Shown here: piece by piece, positions 29,288-39,135 of the stretch
Layout: each line of letters opens with the position of its first letter
Numbering within the stretch: position 1 is the first letter of the stretch
From: Campylobacter devanensis
GTDB taxonomy: Bacteria; Campylobacterota; Campylobacteria; Campylobacterales; Campylobacteraceae
Assembly (NCBI RefSeq): GCF_002139915.1
Contig: NZ_CP018788.1
Coordinates: 620,001-684,000 of the forward strand
Length of the DNA stretch: 64,000 nucleotides
Direction: 5' to 3'
Notes under the pieces: model-generated
What the model saw: only the letters and a program-made list of their open reading frames with translations
What the model was told of the DNA's origin: nothing
The model's database searches: none
Made by a program: the position numbers and the translations under genes

Positions 29288-30677
29288 GATAAACTCAAAT
29301 TTATATGACCTAGATATGGAGCGCTCGATATTGAGTGCGATACTATTTGAGCAAGATAATTTGGGTGAAATTTATGATATTATCAGCCCAAAAGATTTCT
29401 ATTTAAAAGCTCATGAAGATATATTTGCAGCTATGCAAAGCTGTTTAAATAGTGACGATCCAGTAGATATAGCCTTTGTTAAAAAGCATTTAGGAGCTAA
29501 ATTTGATGAAGAGGTTTTTAATAGCGTTTTAACTACAAATTCAATTTTAGATATTAAAAAATACGCCACAGAGCTTAAAGAATTTTCTATCAAAAGATCG
29601 CTAGTCAAAGTAGCAAATCAAATCCCAAGCAAGGTAAATGAGAATAAGCCTGGCCGTGATATGGTAGATGAGATTAGTAGCGAAATTTACTCTTTAGTAG
29701 ATGGCGTAGGTAGTGGCGTGATAAAAAATGCTAAAGAGATTGTGGTTGATTTAATTGAAGAGTTAAATAAGCAAAAGCTTGCCAAAGATCATGATGTAGT
29801 AGGGCTTGATACTGGTTTTCGTGAATTAAATGAGCGGACAAAGGGATTTAAAGATGGTGATTTAGTCATTATCGCAGCTCGCCCTGGTATGGGAAAAACT
29901 ACATTTGTGCTAAATTTGGTACAAAGGGTACTAGATCAAAACTTAGGTGTAGTATTTTTCTCTCTTGAAATGCCTGCAACTCAGCTTATGTTAAGGTTAT
30001 TAAGCGCTAAAACATCGATAAATTTACAAAATCTTATGACATCAGATATGGATAATGATGAAATTGAACGCTTAAGTAATGCGTGTGATATGATGAGTCA
30101 AAAAAAGCTTTTTGTCTATGATAGCGGTAATGCTACTATTCATCAGGTTCGTACTCAAATGAGAAAATTAAAAAGCGCTCATCCAGAGATAAAACTATGC
30201 GTGATTGATTATATCGGCCTTATGACAAACTCATCAGCATATAGTGATCGCCATTTGCAAATTGCAGAGATTTCACGCGGATTAAAGCTTTTAGCCAGAG
30301 AGTTAAATTTGCCAGTTGTAGCTCTTTCGCAGTTAAATAGAAGTCTAGAATCAAGAGCTAATAAACGTCCTATGCTTAGTGATTTGCGTGAGTCTGGAGC
30401 AATCGAACAAGATGCTGATACGATTTTATTTGTTTATAGAAATGAGGTTTATTTAGAACAAGAGGAGAATGAGAAAATTCAAAAAGCAAAGCTCGAAGGT
30501 AAAGAATATACCCCTAAGTTTAGTAGAAATAAAGTAGAAGAAAGTGCTGAGATAATTATTGGTAAAAATAGAAATGGCCCAACTGGAACTATTGAGTTGG
30601 TATTTCAATCTATTTATACTCGTTTTGTGGAAAAAACACACAATCATCCTGCTGAGATGGTAACTTTTGAGGGGTGA
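29280..30677 (+). CDS. dnaB: Replicative DNA helicase DnaB
   Basis: Hexameric 5'-3' helicase of the replication fork. The 465-residue protein has an N-terminal helical domain ([15 protein letters not shown]), a linker, and a RecA-like domain with Walker A ARPGMGKT and the DnaB signatures [31 protein letters not shown], and [12 protein letters not shown]. No intein or insertion is present. The start lies within the 3' end of ispG. Confidence 0.96.
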   Translation: MNEINSNLYDLDMERSILSAILFEQDNLGEIYDIISPKDFYLKAHEDIFAAMQSCLNSDDPVDIAFVKKHLGAKFDEEVFNSVLTTNSILDIKKYATELKEFSIKRSLVKVANQIPSKVNENKPGRDMVDEISSEIYSLVDGVGSGVIKNAKEIVVDLIEELNKQKLAKDHDVVGLDTGFRELNERTKGFKDGDLVIIAARPGMGKTTFVLNLVQRVLDQNLGVVFFSLEMPATQLMLRLLSAKTSINLQNLMTSDMDNDEIERLSNACDMMSQKKLFVYDSGNATIHQVRTQMRKLKSAHPEIKLCVIDYIGLMTNSSAYSDRHLQIAEISRGLKLLARELNLPVVALSQLNRSLESRANKRPMLSDLRESGAIEQDADTILFVYRNEVYLEQEENEKIQKAKLEGKEYTPKFSRNKVEESAEIIIGKNRNGPTGTIELVFQSIYTRFVEKTHNHPAEMVTFEG

Positions 30678-30895
30678 TGTGAATTTATGTGATTAAATTT
30701 GAGATTTATTCACATATTGATTTAAATTCACATTAATAGTTAAATTTATATAATTTAATCTGTGATTAAATAAGGTTTAAAGCTTGAATTAATGGGTATT
30801 TGACTAGATTTTCACATAGTGAAAAAACAGTGAATAACTTTTTTAAATTTGACTTTTTAAAGCAGTAATCTTATGATACTTAAGATAAAATTTAG

Positions 30896-30901
30896 TATAA
30901 T
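30896..30901 (+). promoter_or_regulatory. Predicted -10 box of maf gene
   Basis: A perfect TATAAT lies 24 bases before the maf start. Upstream (30677-30733) is a 10-bp inverted repeat, ATGTGAATTT / AAATTCACAT, of unknown role. Confidence 0.45.
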
Positions 30902-30924
30902 GCTAAAAAGCACGAAGGAGATAT

Positions 30925-32943
30925 ATGCAAAATTATGACAAAGAGGCTGAAGCACAGGCATTTGAAGAGTTTCAGCGTGAATTAGAGGCTAGATTTAAAG
31001 CCGAGGGTACTCCATCAAATTTTATAAAAAATATTGTAGCACTTAGTGCTATAAATTTTAGATTAGCAAAGGCTGTGTATGATTTAAAAAGCAATACTAA
31101 ATTTGATGTATTTGCTGGTAAGACAAATTTGGATATAAATATAATAAATACCGAGCTTAAAGAGCCAATTTATACTGAGTCTCCAGCAGCTCATACAAAT
31201 GCGATGTTGGAAAAATTTAAAGATGAATATGCACTATATCCATCGCTATTTTTCTTTGGACTTGGAAATGGAAATTTTTATACCAAATTACTACAAAACC
31301 AAACCCATGAAAAGATTATAGTATTTGAACCAGAGATTGAGATTATATTTATAGCATTTAATCTTTGTGATTTTGGTGCTGATATATTTAATGAGAGATT
31401 TATCGTGGCTCATCCAGATTATTTTAGAAGTGGTCAAATGGAAGTTTTATGCCATTACCCAGCAGTTGTAGCAAATATTAGAAATTATGATTTTCATGTT
31501 TATAGTGATTATTATGCTAAAAATTATGGCCAAATAGCAGAAAAAATCAATAAAAAACTTATAGAATTATCATCTAAAATGATTCTAAATATGGGTAATG
31601 ATGCTTACGATAATTTACTTGGTATCAAACATGTTGTGGCAAATATGCCTCATATTTATAGTGGAATTCAGTTAAAAGATATAATTGAATTAAATCAAGG
31701 CAAAAATAAGACAGCTATAATAGCCTCTACTGGTCCAAGTCTAAATAAACAGATTGAGCTTTTAAGAAAGGTCGCACCACACGCATTAATTTTAATTCCA
31801 GATGCTTCATATCATGTGCTTAAGATAAATGGTATTAAGCCTGATTTTATAACTACAATGGAGAGAGTAGAGAAGACTAGCGAGTTTTTCCAAAGCCAGC
31901 CAAGTCAGTTTGATGATAATATAATATTTATAGCAGCATCTCTTACGCATCCCCAAACTAGCAAAAATTTAGAAGGGCGAAATCGCACTTATGCTCATAG
32001 GCCAATTAGATTTGAGTTTATCTTAAAAGATGAGATTCCATTTATGTGTAAAGGGCCTAGCTCAGCACACTTTGCTCTTGATATGGCTCTTAGACTTAAA
32101 TGCGAAAGAATTATATTTATCGGTCAAGACCTTGCCTTTGGTAAAGATGGAGCTAGCCATGCTAAGGGAAATATATTTGAAAATTATATAAAAGAAGATG
32201 GTACTATAACAATTAATCCAAATGCTAGACAAAGACCACAAACTGCCATAGCGTACGGTGGAGATGGTGAAGTAAAAACTACTGATGTTTGGAATTTCTT
32301 CCGTGGGTATTTTGAATCTATGATGGAGCCAACTCATTATGATTATGCATTTAAAGTCTATAACGCTACTGAAGGTGGAGCTAGAATTCATGGAATGATA
32401 GAAAAGCCATTTAGTGAATTAGTAGATGAAATATTGGCCGAAAATAGTATTAAAACAGTAATCAAGCCTGAGCCAATTAGTCTTGAAGAATCAAAAGCAG
32501 TAATAAAACATCAAAAGGCATTAGTAGAAAATCTGATCAAATATGGTCTAGAAAAGCAAAAGCTTTGTGAAGAGTTATTTAAAAAGATTAGCAAAGCTGT
32601 AGAAAATGCTAATCGTGATATCTCTCGTGGCAAAGAGCCTCATTATCCTAAATTTTATGAATTAAAAGAGAGAATTGATAGATTTAAAAATAACTTTAAG
32701 AACGATGAGGTTTTTGATACTGTTTATTACCATGTAGCAAGTAACTTTTGTATTCATCAAGAGATGGAATTTGGCGAATTAATGGTAAAACCTGAACGCA
32801 CCAAAAATGATAAAGATAAAAAGATATTTGAGTATGTAAGGCAGCATGGATACTATTTCTTTAGTCTTGCTGGAATGATTGAAGCTGCTAGAGATACAAT
32901 GAAAGAGTCACTGCAAAGCTGGGATGAAGAGAATAAATCCTAG
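30925..32943 (+). CDS. Motility accessory factor (Maf) glycosyltransferase, DUF115
   Basis: Transfers nonulosonic acid (pseudaminic- or legionaminic-type) sugars onto flagellin in Campylobacter and Helicobacter. The 672-residue cytosolic protein has the N-terminal Maf region and a central DUF115/MptE-like domain starting at IASTGPSLNKQ (about residue 270), followed by PDASYHVLK and the GPSSAHFALDMAL block. Campylobacters often carry several maf copies next to their sugar-synthesis genes; here only one is seen, away from other glycan genes. It is convergent with nth. Confidence 0.88.
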   Translation: MQNYDKEAEAQAFEEFQRELEARFKAEGTPSNFIKNIVALSAINFRLAKAVYDLKSNTKFDVFAGKTNLDINIINTELKEPIYTESPAAHTNAMLEKFKDEYALYPSLFFFGLGNGNFYTKLLQNQTHEKIIVFEPEIEIIFIAFNLCDFGADIFNERFIVAHPDYFRSGQMEVLCHYPAVVANIRNYDFHVYSDYYAKNYGQIAEKINKKLIELSSKMILNMGNDAYDNLLGIKHVVANMPHIYSGIQLKDIIELNQGKNKTAIIASTGPSLNKQIELLRKVAPHALILIPDASYHVLKINGIKPDFITTMERVEKTSEFFQSQPSQFDDNIIFIAASLTHPQTSKNLEGRNRTYAHRPIRFEFILKDEIPFMCKGPSSAHFALDMALRLKCERIIFIGQDLAFGKDGASHAKGNIFENYIKEDGTITINPNARQRPQTAIAYGGDGEVKTTDVWNFFRGYFESMMEPTHYDYAFKVYNATEGGARIHGMIEKPFSELVDEILAENSIKTVIKPEPISLEESKAVIKHQKALVENLIKYGLEKQKLCEELFKKISKAVENANRDISRGKEPHYPKFYELKERIDRFKNNFKNDEVFDTVYYHVASNFCIHQEMEFGELMVKPERTKNDKDKKIFEYVRQHGYYFFSLAGMIEAARDTMKESLQSWDEENKS

Positions 32944-32960
32944 CTTAGTAAAGCTAGTTT
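32940..32960. terminator. Weak hairpin between convergent maf and nth
   Basis: CTAGCTT (32940-32946) and AAGCTAG (32951-32957) form a 7-bp stem over the maf stop codon, followed by TTT. The position between convergent genes fits a shared terminator, but the stem is short. Confidence 0.35.
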
Positions 32961-32965
32961 AGTAG

Positions 32966-33589
32966 CTAAATTTTAGCCTTGCAAATGTGATTTAAAAAGC
33001 ACTCATTACACTTTGGTTTGAGTGCTTTGCATGTGTAGCGTCCATGTAGTACCATTGCTTGATGTAAAGTATTAAGCTCAGTTTTAAAAGCTTTAACCAA
33101 ATCTATCTCAGTAGCTTCTGGCGTTTTAGCTTTGCTAAGCCCAAGTCTATGCGAGACACGAAAAACATGGGTATCAACTGCCATTAAATTTGCATTTTGA
33201 TACTCAATAAGTACTACATGAGCTGTCTTTTGTCCTACGCCAGCAAGTTTTACTAAGCTTTTTTCATCTAATGGAATCTCTCCGCCAAATTCGCTAATAA
33301 CTGAATTTGCCATTTTGATTAAATTTATAGCCTTATTGTTAAAAAAGCTACAACTATTTATTAGCAGTTTTAGACTTGATAAATTTGCTTTAGCAAGTGA
33401 ATGTGCGTCTGGATAAGCCTCAAATAGTGCTGGTGTGATTAAATTTACTCTTTTATCAGTGCATTGGGCTGAGAGCATTACAGCTACTAAAAGCTCATAT
33501 AGATTTTTAAAATTTAACTCAGTCTTTGCTCCGCTAAAATGCTCTAAAAATAGCGCTTTTATCTCATTTATATCTTTTTTACTTCTCAT
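32966..33589 (-). CDS. nth: Endonuclease III
   Basis: DNA glycosylase/AP lyase that removes oxidised pyrimidines. The 207-residue protein contains the helix-hairpin-helix KLAGVGQKTAHVVL with the catalytic Lys, the catalytic Asp in MAVDTHVFRVSHRLGL, and the C-terminal [4Fe-4S] cysteines spaced C-x6-C-x2-C-x5-C (in TCKALKPKCNECFLNHIC). It is divergent from peb4, as in C. jejuni (Cj0595c/Cj0596). Confidence 0.96.
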   Translation of the reverse strand: MRSKKDINEIKALFLEHFSGAKTELNFKNLYELLVAVMLSAQCTDKRVNLITPALFEAYPDAHSLAKANLSSLKLLINSCSFFNNKAINLIKMANSVISEFGGEIPLDEKSLVKLAGVGQKTAHVVLIEYQNANLMAVDTHVFRVSHRLGLSKAKTPEATEIDLVKAFKTELNTLHQAMVLHGRYTCKALKPKCNECFLNHICKAKI

Positions 33590-33654
33590 GTTTTAATTAT
33601 AACAAAATATAAAAAACATAATCTAAATTCAATAAGATATAATCAAATTTATAG

Positions 33655-33660
33655 TATAAT
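33655..33660 (+). promoter_or_regulatory. Predicted -10 box of peb4
   Basis: A perfect TATAAT lies 40 bases before the peb4 start codon. A second, weaker candidate is at 33638-33643. Confidence 0.45.
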
Positions 33661-33699
33661 ACTGGACTTATTTTAAAATTTAATACTGAAGGAAAACAG

Positions 33700-34512
33700 A
33701 TGAAAAAAGGTCTATTTCTAGCTCTTAGCTTAGCTGCTACTATGAGTTTAAATGCAGCGGTTTTAGCAACTGTAAATGGTGAGGAGATTACTGATAAAGA
33801 TTTAGCTCCACTACTTGGTGCGCATGGTGCAGATTTTGATAAAATTCCAGATCAAATGAAAAAACAATTAATAGATATGGCTATTAATGGTCAATTGATT
33901 TTAGAACAAGCTAAAAAAGATGGTGTTGAAAAAACAAAAGAGTATAAAGAAGCTCTTGAATTTAGCCAAGACAATGTTTTAAGAAATGTTTGGACACAAA
34001 ATGAATATAAAAAAGTAAAAATCTCTGAAGCTGATGTAAAAGCATTTTATGATAAAAATAAAGATACAATTTTTGTCAGTCCAGCTCAAACAAAAGCAAA
34101 ACATATCTTAGTGGGTACTCAAAAAGAGGCTGAAGATATAATCGCACAGCTAAAAGGTTTAAAAGGTGATGCACTAACAGCTAAATTTAGCGAACTAGCT
34201 AAAACTAAATCAATAGACAAAGGTAGTGCTATGAATGGTGGCGAGCTAGGTTGGTTTGATGAGTCTAGAATGGTTCCTTCATTTAGCAAGGCTGCATTTG
34301 CTCTAAAAAATGGAACAATCACTATAAAACCAGTTAAGAGTGAATTTGGATATCATGTAATCTTAAAAGAGGATTCAAAAGCTAAAACAACAGTATCATA
34401 TGATAAAGTTAAAAAGAACATAGAAGAGCAATTAAGAAGTGAAAAATTTAGAACTGTAATGCAAGACAAAATGAACGAACTAAGACAAGGTGCAAAAATA
34501 GAATACAAATAA
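33700..34512 (+). CDS. peb4: Periplasmic peptidyl-prolyl isomerase PEB4/CBF2
   Basis: SurA-type chaperone that helps fold outer-membrane proteins; in C. jejuni it affects adhesion and biofilm. The 270-residue protein has a clear signal peptide (MKKGLFLALSLAATMSLNA), an N-terminal helical chaperone part, and a parvulin rotamase domain (about residues 125-220, with KAKHILVGT, GGELGWFDESRMVPSF and SEFGYHVILKED). GAAGGA lies ahead of ATG 33700. It is followed by fba, the same order as C. jejuni. Confidence 0.95.
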   Translation: MKKGLFLALSLAATMSLNAAVLATVNGEEITDKDLAPLLGAHGADFDKIPDQMKKQLIDMAINGQLILEQAKKDGVEKTKEYKEALEFSQDNVLRNVWTQNEYKKVKISEADVKAFYDKNKDTIFVSPAQTKAKHILVGTQKEAEDIIAQLKGLKGDALTAKFSELAKTKSIDKGSAMNGGELGWFDESRMVPSFSKAAFALKNGTITIKPVKSEFGYHVILKEDSKAKTTVSYDKVKKNIEEQLRSEKFRTVMQDKMNELRQGAKIEYK

Positions 34513-34524
34513 TAGGGGTATGAT

Positions 34525-35589
34525 ATGGGAGTAACAAATATCGTTAAACCTGGCGTAGTCTGGGGTGAGGATCTTAGCAAGTTATATGAGTATGCTAAAA
34601 GTGAAGGCTTTGCAATTCCAGCAGTTAATGTCGTAGGAAGTCACTCTATAAATGCAGTAATGGAAGCAGCCAAAAAAGCAAATTCGCCTGTTATAGTACA
34701 ATTTAGTAATGGCGGCGCAAGCTATTACGCTGGTAAGGCTTGCCCAAATGGTGATGTACTTGGTGCTATAGCTGGAGCTAAACAGGTTCATCTACTAGCT
34801 CAAGCATATGGAATTCCTGTGGTTTTACATACTGATCATGCTGCTAGAAAGCTTTTACCGTGGATTGATTCTCTTATAGAGGCTAGTCGCGAAAATATTA
34901 AAAGTTGCAAAGTTCCTTTATTTAGCTCACATATGCTAGATCTAAGCGAAGAGCCATTAGAAGAGAATTTGGCTACTTGTCAAGAGTATTTAAAAACTCT
35001 AAGCGACATTGGCATAGCACTTGAGATTGAACTTGGTGTAACTGGCGGTGAAGAAGATGGCGTAGATAATACAAATGTAGATAATGCGCTTTTATACACT
35101 CAGCCTGAAGATGTAGCCATAGCATACGAAAGACTTGGCAAGATTAGTGATAAATTTAGCATAGCTGCAAGTTTTGGTAATGTGCATGGTGTCTATAAAC
35201 CAGGTAATGTTGTGCTTCGTCCAGAGATTCTTAAAAATTCTCAAGAGTATATTAAGAGTAAATTTAATACATCTAGCAATAAACCAGTAAATTTTGTATT
35301 TCATGGTGGCAGCGGTAGCGAGTTAGCTGATATTAAAGCAGCAGTAAGCTACGGTGTGATTAAGATGAATATCGATACTGATACTCAATGGGCTTTTTGG
35401 GATGGTGTGCGTGGATATGAGGCTAAAAATCATGACTATTTACAAGGTCAAATAGGAAACCCAGAAGGTAGCGATAAGCCAAATAAAAAATACTATGATC
35501 CTAGAAAATGGCTAAGAGAAGGCGAAGAAAGTATGGTAAAAAGACTTTTAGAAGCTTTTGAGGATTTAAACTGTATTAATAAAAATTAA
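34525..35589 (+). CDS. fba: Class II fructose-bisphosphate aldolase
   Basis: Zn-dependent aldolase; in Campylobacter, which lacks phosphofructokinase, it works in gluconeogenesis. The 354-residue protein shows VLHTDHAARKLLPW (zinc His and catalytic Asp), the AASFGNVHGVYKPG His motif, FHGGSGS phosphate loop, and KMNIDTDTQWAFWDG. Twelve bases separate it from peb4. A 28-base perfect palindrome follows the stop and is the likely terminator. Confidence 0.96.
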   Translation: MGVTNIVKPGVVWGEDLSKLYEYAKSEGFAIPAVNVVGSHSINAVMEAAKKANSPVIVQFSNGGASYYAGKACPNGDVLGAIAGAKQVHLLAQAYGIPVVLHTDHAARKLLPWIDSLIEASRENIKSCKVPLFSSHMLDLSEEPLEENLATCQEYLKTLSDIGIALEIELGVTGGEEDGVDNTNVDNALLYTQPEDVAIAYERLGKISDKFSIAASFGNVHGVYKPGNVVLRPEILKNSQEYIKSKFNTSSNKPVNFVFHGGSGSELADIKAAVSYGVIKMNIDTDTQWAFWDGVRGYEAKNHDYLQGQIGNPEGSDKPNKKYYDPRKWLREGEESMVKRLLEAFEDLNCINKN

Positions 35590-35592
35590 ATT

Positions 35593-35620
35593 ATTTAGCC
35601 AAAGATATCTTTGGCTAAAT
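35593..35620 (+). terminator. Palindromic terminator after fba
   Basis: A 28-base perfect palindrome centred at 35606/35607 (half-site ATTTAGCCAAAGAT) lies four bases after the fba stop. It can form a hairpin with a stem of about 12 bp, but only a short T-run follows. Confidence 0.6.
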
Positions 35621-35678
35621 TACTTTAAGCTTAGCTATCTTTGATGGTTAAACTTAGTGTAATTAAAAGGAAATTTAA

Positions 35679-37040
35679 ATGGAAAAAGAGAGCGAACTTG
35701 GCGAGATATATCTGCCTGAAAGCGGAAATAGACAGAGTAAATTTGTATATTTTAAAATTGTATTAGTACCTATTTTGGTATATATAATGTGTATACTGTG
35801 CTATTTTGATATTATAAAATTTAAAGTTGGACTTGATATTGTTATTATTATGGGACTTATGCTTGTTGTAGCATTAGCTTTTGCTAGACATAGTGCTGAG
35901 CTTGGGTGTTGCCTATTTGAACAAAAAAAAGATATATTTAAAAAAGAGCTAAAAAATTATATCATTAAAACTCTACTTACAATTGGTAAGGAGAGAAAGT
36001 CAAATGGCAGCTTTGATGAATTTGCTTCTAGATACTCTAAAGATGTGCGAAATGACAACTTTGCAACTGTGGCGACTGGAGTTTTTCCTATGCTTGGAGT
36101 TTTTGGGACATTTGTGAGTATTGGGATATCTATGCCGGTTTTAAGCTCAGCTGATATGCTTAGTTTAGAGAGCGAGATTACTCAATTATTTGCAGGTATT
36201 GGGGCATCTTTTTATTTGTGTGCTTATGGGATATTTTTAGCGCTTTGGTGGATATTTTTTGAGCGATATGGCATTAGTAGATTTGAGAGACTAATTGCTA
36301 GACAAAAGAATGCTACGATGTCGTTTTTTTGGACTTCTGATGAGATTCAAAAAAGATATATGCAAGAGACATTAGGTAGCTTTGAGAAAATTGGAGTAAT
36401 ATTTGATTATGTTAGTAAACAAGAATTTTTCAAAGAGCTTGATAATGTTGTGCAGAAAAAATTTGATAATTTTACTAAGCTTTTACAGACTGAAGAGGAA
36501 GCTGTAAAAGTAAGTGGTGAGCATATTAAACAGACAATGGATATGCTAATAAGATCACAAAGAGATCAAAAAGATATGATTAAGATTCATGCTGAAATTA
36601 TTAATGTTTTAAATTTATTCAATAGCAATATAAAAGAGTTACAAATTAGATGGAGCGAGAGTTATGCAAGGCTGCAAAGCATTAGCGATGAGAAAGTTGC
36701 AAAGCTTGATAAAACTGTTTATAATCTAGGTATGAATATCATCAAATTTGAAAGATCGCTAGAGGAGTTTAGTGTAAATATTCTTGAGAAGCAGCAGCTT
36801 GCTTTAGATGGGTTTAAGATTGCTATTGTCGATGGTATGCAAGCATTTAAAGATGCATTTGATGAGGAGAGCGTAGGTAAAGATAGTAGTACTGTTATTG
36901 TTGAAGAGCTTAAAAAAAGTATCCAAGAGATAGATAATGAAGCAAATATCGCCCTAGAGATGCTAGAAAAAACTGACTTTGAAACCATCTTAAAATCAGA
37001 TGAAGAAGAATCAAAATCAAGTGATGAGAAGAAAGATTGA
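35679..37040 (+). CDS. MotA/TolQ/ExbB-like membrane protein
   Basis: A 453-residue inner-membrane protein: two N-terminal hydrophobic segments (about 25-75), then a MotA/TolQ/ExbB-type two-helix region (about 125-205, containing VFPMLGVFGTFVSIG and LFAGIGASFYLCAYGIFLALWW), then a long coiled-coil cytoplasmic tail ending in acidic Ser/Lys-rich sequence. Such proteins form the stator ring of proton-driven machines. It is followed with a one-base overlap by an OmpA-domain MotB-like partner. C. jejuni has the same pair after fba (Cj0598-Cj0599 by order). The function is not known to me. Confidence 0.75.
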   Translation: MEKESELGEIYLPESGNRQSKFVYFKIVLVPILVYIMCILCYFDIIKFKVGLDIVIIMGLMLVVALAFARHSAELGCCLFEQKKDIFKKELKNYIIKTLLTIGKERKSNGSFDEFASRYSKDVRNDNFATVATGVFPMLGVFGTFVSIGISMPVLSSADMLSLESEITQLFAGIGASFYLCAYGIFLALWWIFFERYGISRFERLIARQKNATMSFFWTSDEIQKRYMQETLGSFEKIGVIFDYVSKQEFFKELDNVVQKKFDNFTKLLQTEEEAVKVSGEHIKQTMDMLIRSQRDQKDMIKIHAEIINVLNLFNSNIKELQIRWSESYARLQSISDEKVAKLDKTVYNLGMNIIKFERSLEEFSVNILEKQQLALDGFKIAIVDGMQAFKDAFDEESVGKDSSTVIVEELKKSIQEIDNEANIALEMLEKTDFETILKSDEEESKSSDEKKD

Positions 37041-38026
37041 TGAGAATTAATATATCAAATGATGAGAGATCAAGCTTTTGGCTTAGCTATATTGGACTTA
37101 TAACAGGGTTATTTTTTATCTTTGTTTTAGTAGTTGGGGTAGTAGTTGTACGATACTCCATCTCTGCTTCAAATTTAGCATACCTCCAAAAGGATTTAAA
37201 TGATAATATCGCTTCTTTAAATGCTGCAAATAAGGAGTTAAATAAAAAGCACGAGAGCATTAAAAGCTTTATTGAGCAACTAAAATCAAATCCTGATAGT
37301 AATAATATTGAGCAGCTTTATTTAAATTTAAATAAAGAACTAAGTAAAGCAACATCAACTATAAATAATAGCTTGGATGTGATTAGTTTAAAAAATGATG
37401 AACTAACAGCACATATTAATAAGCAAGAGGAGTTAATAAACGATCTAAATAATCAAATCAATCAGCGAGATATTCAAATAGATGCTATTGAAAACGACTT
37501 ACAAAATTATAAAAGCAGCTTAGAAAACTATACAAAAATTAGAGAAAATATCGCTTTATCTCTTAAGTCCAAGCTAGTAAATATAGCGCAGATAGATCCT
37601 AAAACTGCTGAGATTACTATGGATGCAGCAAAGATTTTTAACATTAACTCATCAGTTATTAGGGATGATGCCAAATTTGACCTACGTCGAATTTTTAAGG
37701 TATATTTAGATCATATGCTAAGTTCTGAAGTAGTGCAAAATATCAATAAAATTATCATTGAATGTCATACAGATAGCGATGGTGGATATATGCATAATCT
37801 AGATTTATCCCAAAAACGAGCGTTAGAGATTATGAAATTTGCCTACGCAATTTATAAAAATGAAAGTTTAAGTAGATATTTGGTTGCTATTGGAAAAAGT
37901 AATAGTGAGCCAATATTAAAAGATGGTCTAGAAGACCCAGTAGCAAGCTTTAGGATAAAAATTAAATTTGATTTACAAGATCCTAAATATTTCATTGATA
38001 AGGTTTTAAATCAGCGTGTCAATTGA
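37040..38026 (+). CDS. MotB/OmpA-like partner protein lacking the transmembrane Asp
   Basis: A 328-residue protein with one N-terminal membrane segment (about residues 14-38), a long coiled coil (about 45-165) and a C-terminal OmpA-like peptidoglycan-binding domain (IIECHTDSDGGYMHNLDLSQKRAL). In MotB-type and related stator proteins an Asp at the start of the membrane helix carries the proton (SYSDLMTG-type motif). Here the equivalent stretch reads WLSYIGLITGLFF, with Gly19 where Asp is expected. ATG 37040 is used rather than TTG 37037. It overlaps the next gene by 11 bases. Confidence 0.75.
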   Translation: MRINISNDERSSFWLSYIGLITGLFFIFVLVVGVVVVRYSISASNLAYLQKDLNDNIASLNAANKELNKKHESIKSFIEQLKSNPDSNNIEQLYLNLNKELSKATSTINNSLDVISLKNDELTAHINKQEELINDLNNQINQRDIQIDAIENDLQNYKSSLENYTKIRENIALSLKSKLVNIAQIDPKTAEITMDAAKIFNINSSVIRDDAKFDLRRIFKVYLDHMLSSEVVQNINKIIIECHTDSDGGYMHNLDLSQKRALEIMKFAYAIYKNESLSRYLVAIGKSNSEPILKDGLEDPVASFRIKIKFDLQDPKYFIDKVLNQRVN

Positions 38027-38861
38027 ACCAATCTACTTTAGAGGGCGTAGATTTTGGGTTTTGCGAGATGATTTAATAGGTGGCGAGTTTAATGGTAATA
38101 AAGCTAGAAAGCTTGCCTTTTTGCTAAACTCAAATTTAAACCACATAAATCGCATAATTTCATATGGCTCAAGCCAGTCAAATGCTATGTATTCTATTAG
38201 TCTTTTGGCTAAAATGCGTGGAGTTAAATTTATATATTTTACCAATCATATTTGTGATTTTTTATTAAATAATCCATGTGGAAATTATGCTTACGCATTA
38301 AAAAATGGTATGGATATTAAAATAAGTGCTAACCCATCAAAATCAGCTCAAGATGAATGTAAATCAAGCACAGATCTTTTCATTCCTGAGGGTGTAGCAA
38401 TGCGCGAAGCCGAGCTTGGATTTAAAGAACAAGCTAAGATAATTATGGATTTTGCCAAAAAAAATGGCATAAAATTTGATATATTTTTGCCTAGTGGGAC
38501 AGGGTGTAGTGCGGCATTTTTAGCTAAAAATTTAAATGATATGTCTGTTTGGAGCGTGCCTTGTGTAGGCGATGCGAAGTATTTAAAAGAGCAAATTTCA
38601 ACCCTTGATCCATTTAATAAGGTTAAGATATTAAATCCACCTAAAAAATATCATTTTGGTAAGTTGTATCTTGAAATTTATGAGATATATAAAGAGCTTT
38701 TAGATAGCAATATAGAGTTTGAATTACTGTATGATGGAGTAGGGTGGCTTACTTTGATGAATAATTTAGATAAATTTCAAAATGAAATTTTATACATTCA
38801 TCAGGGTGGAATATTAGGAAATATTACGCTTTTAGATAGGTATAAACGAAAATTTAATTAA
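38016..38861 (+). CDS. PLP-dependent deaminase, ACC deaminase / D-cysteine desulfhydrase family
   Basis: A 281-residue fold-type II PLP enzyme. Seen are RDDLIGGEFNGNKARKL, where the second Lys region binds PLP, and SYGSSQSNAMYSISLLAK, the family's substrate-facing Ser motif, followed by a PSGTGCSAAF phosphate-binding loop. It is shorter than the ~330 residues usual for the family. The start is GTG at 38016, inside the end of the MotB-like gene. Substrate (D-cysteine, ACC or another small amino acid) cannot be told from the sequence. Confidence 0.75.
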   Translation: MSIEPIYFRGRRFWVLRDDLIGGEFNGNKARKLAFLLNSNLNHINRIISYGSSQSNAMYSISLLAKMRGVKFIYFTNHICDFLLNNPCGNYAYALKNGMDIKISANPSKSAQDECKSSTDLFIPEGVAMREAELGFKEQAKIIMDFAKKNGIKFDIFLPSGTGCSAAFLAKNLNDMSVWSVPCVGDAKYLKEQISTLDPFNKVKILNPPKKYHFGKLYLEIYEIYKELLDSNIEFELLYDGVGWLTLMNNLDKFQNEILYIHQGGILGNITLLDRYKRKFN

Positions 38862-39050
38862 TGAATTTATATTTAGTTATTATATTTTAGATATACTTTT
38901 TTAGCTAAATCGTATCATTTAGCTCTTAATTAAACAAGATAAAATAAGGAGGAATAAAGTAGTATAGTTGATATTATTTATCAATTATAATTTTATATAA
39001 ATTTGAATTTAATCTTTTTATGGTGCTAAAAAAAGAGCTTTTAAAAATAT

Positions 39051-39118
39051 TTTTGATAATTATAATCAAAATAAGCTAAAATTTATAATAGCTAGATTAT
39101 AATAACAATTATCAAAAA
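39051..39118 (+). promoter_or_regulatory. AT-rich palindromes upstream of DUF2325-fldA (possible Fur/PerR-type operator)
   Basis: Two imperfect palindromes: TTTTGAT / ATCAAAA arms around 39051-39071, and ATTATAAT / AATTAT around 39095-39114. They resemble Fur/PerR-type boxes only loosely. The remainder of the 274-base gap 38862-39135 shows nothing else. Confidence 0.3.
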
Positions 39119-39135
39119 TACTACAAAGGCAAGAG

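Noticed and set aside
35679-38026. Zorya-type (ZorAB) anti-phage motor
   Set aside because: The pair is MotA/MotB-like, but no ZorC/ZorD/ZorE genes are adjacent and the position after fba is a conserved Campylobacter locus, so a house-keeping envelope role fits better.
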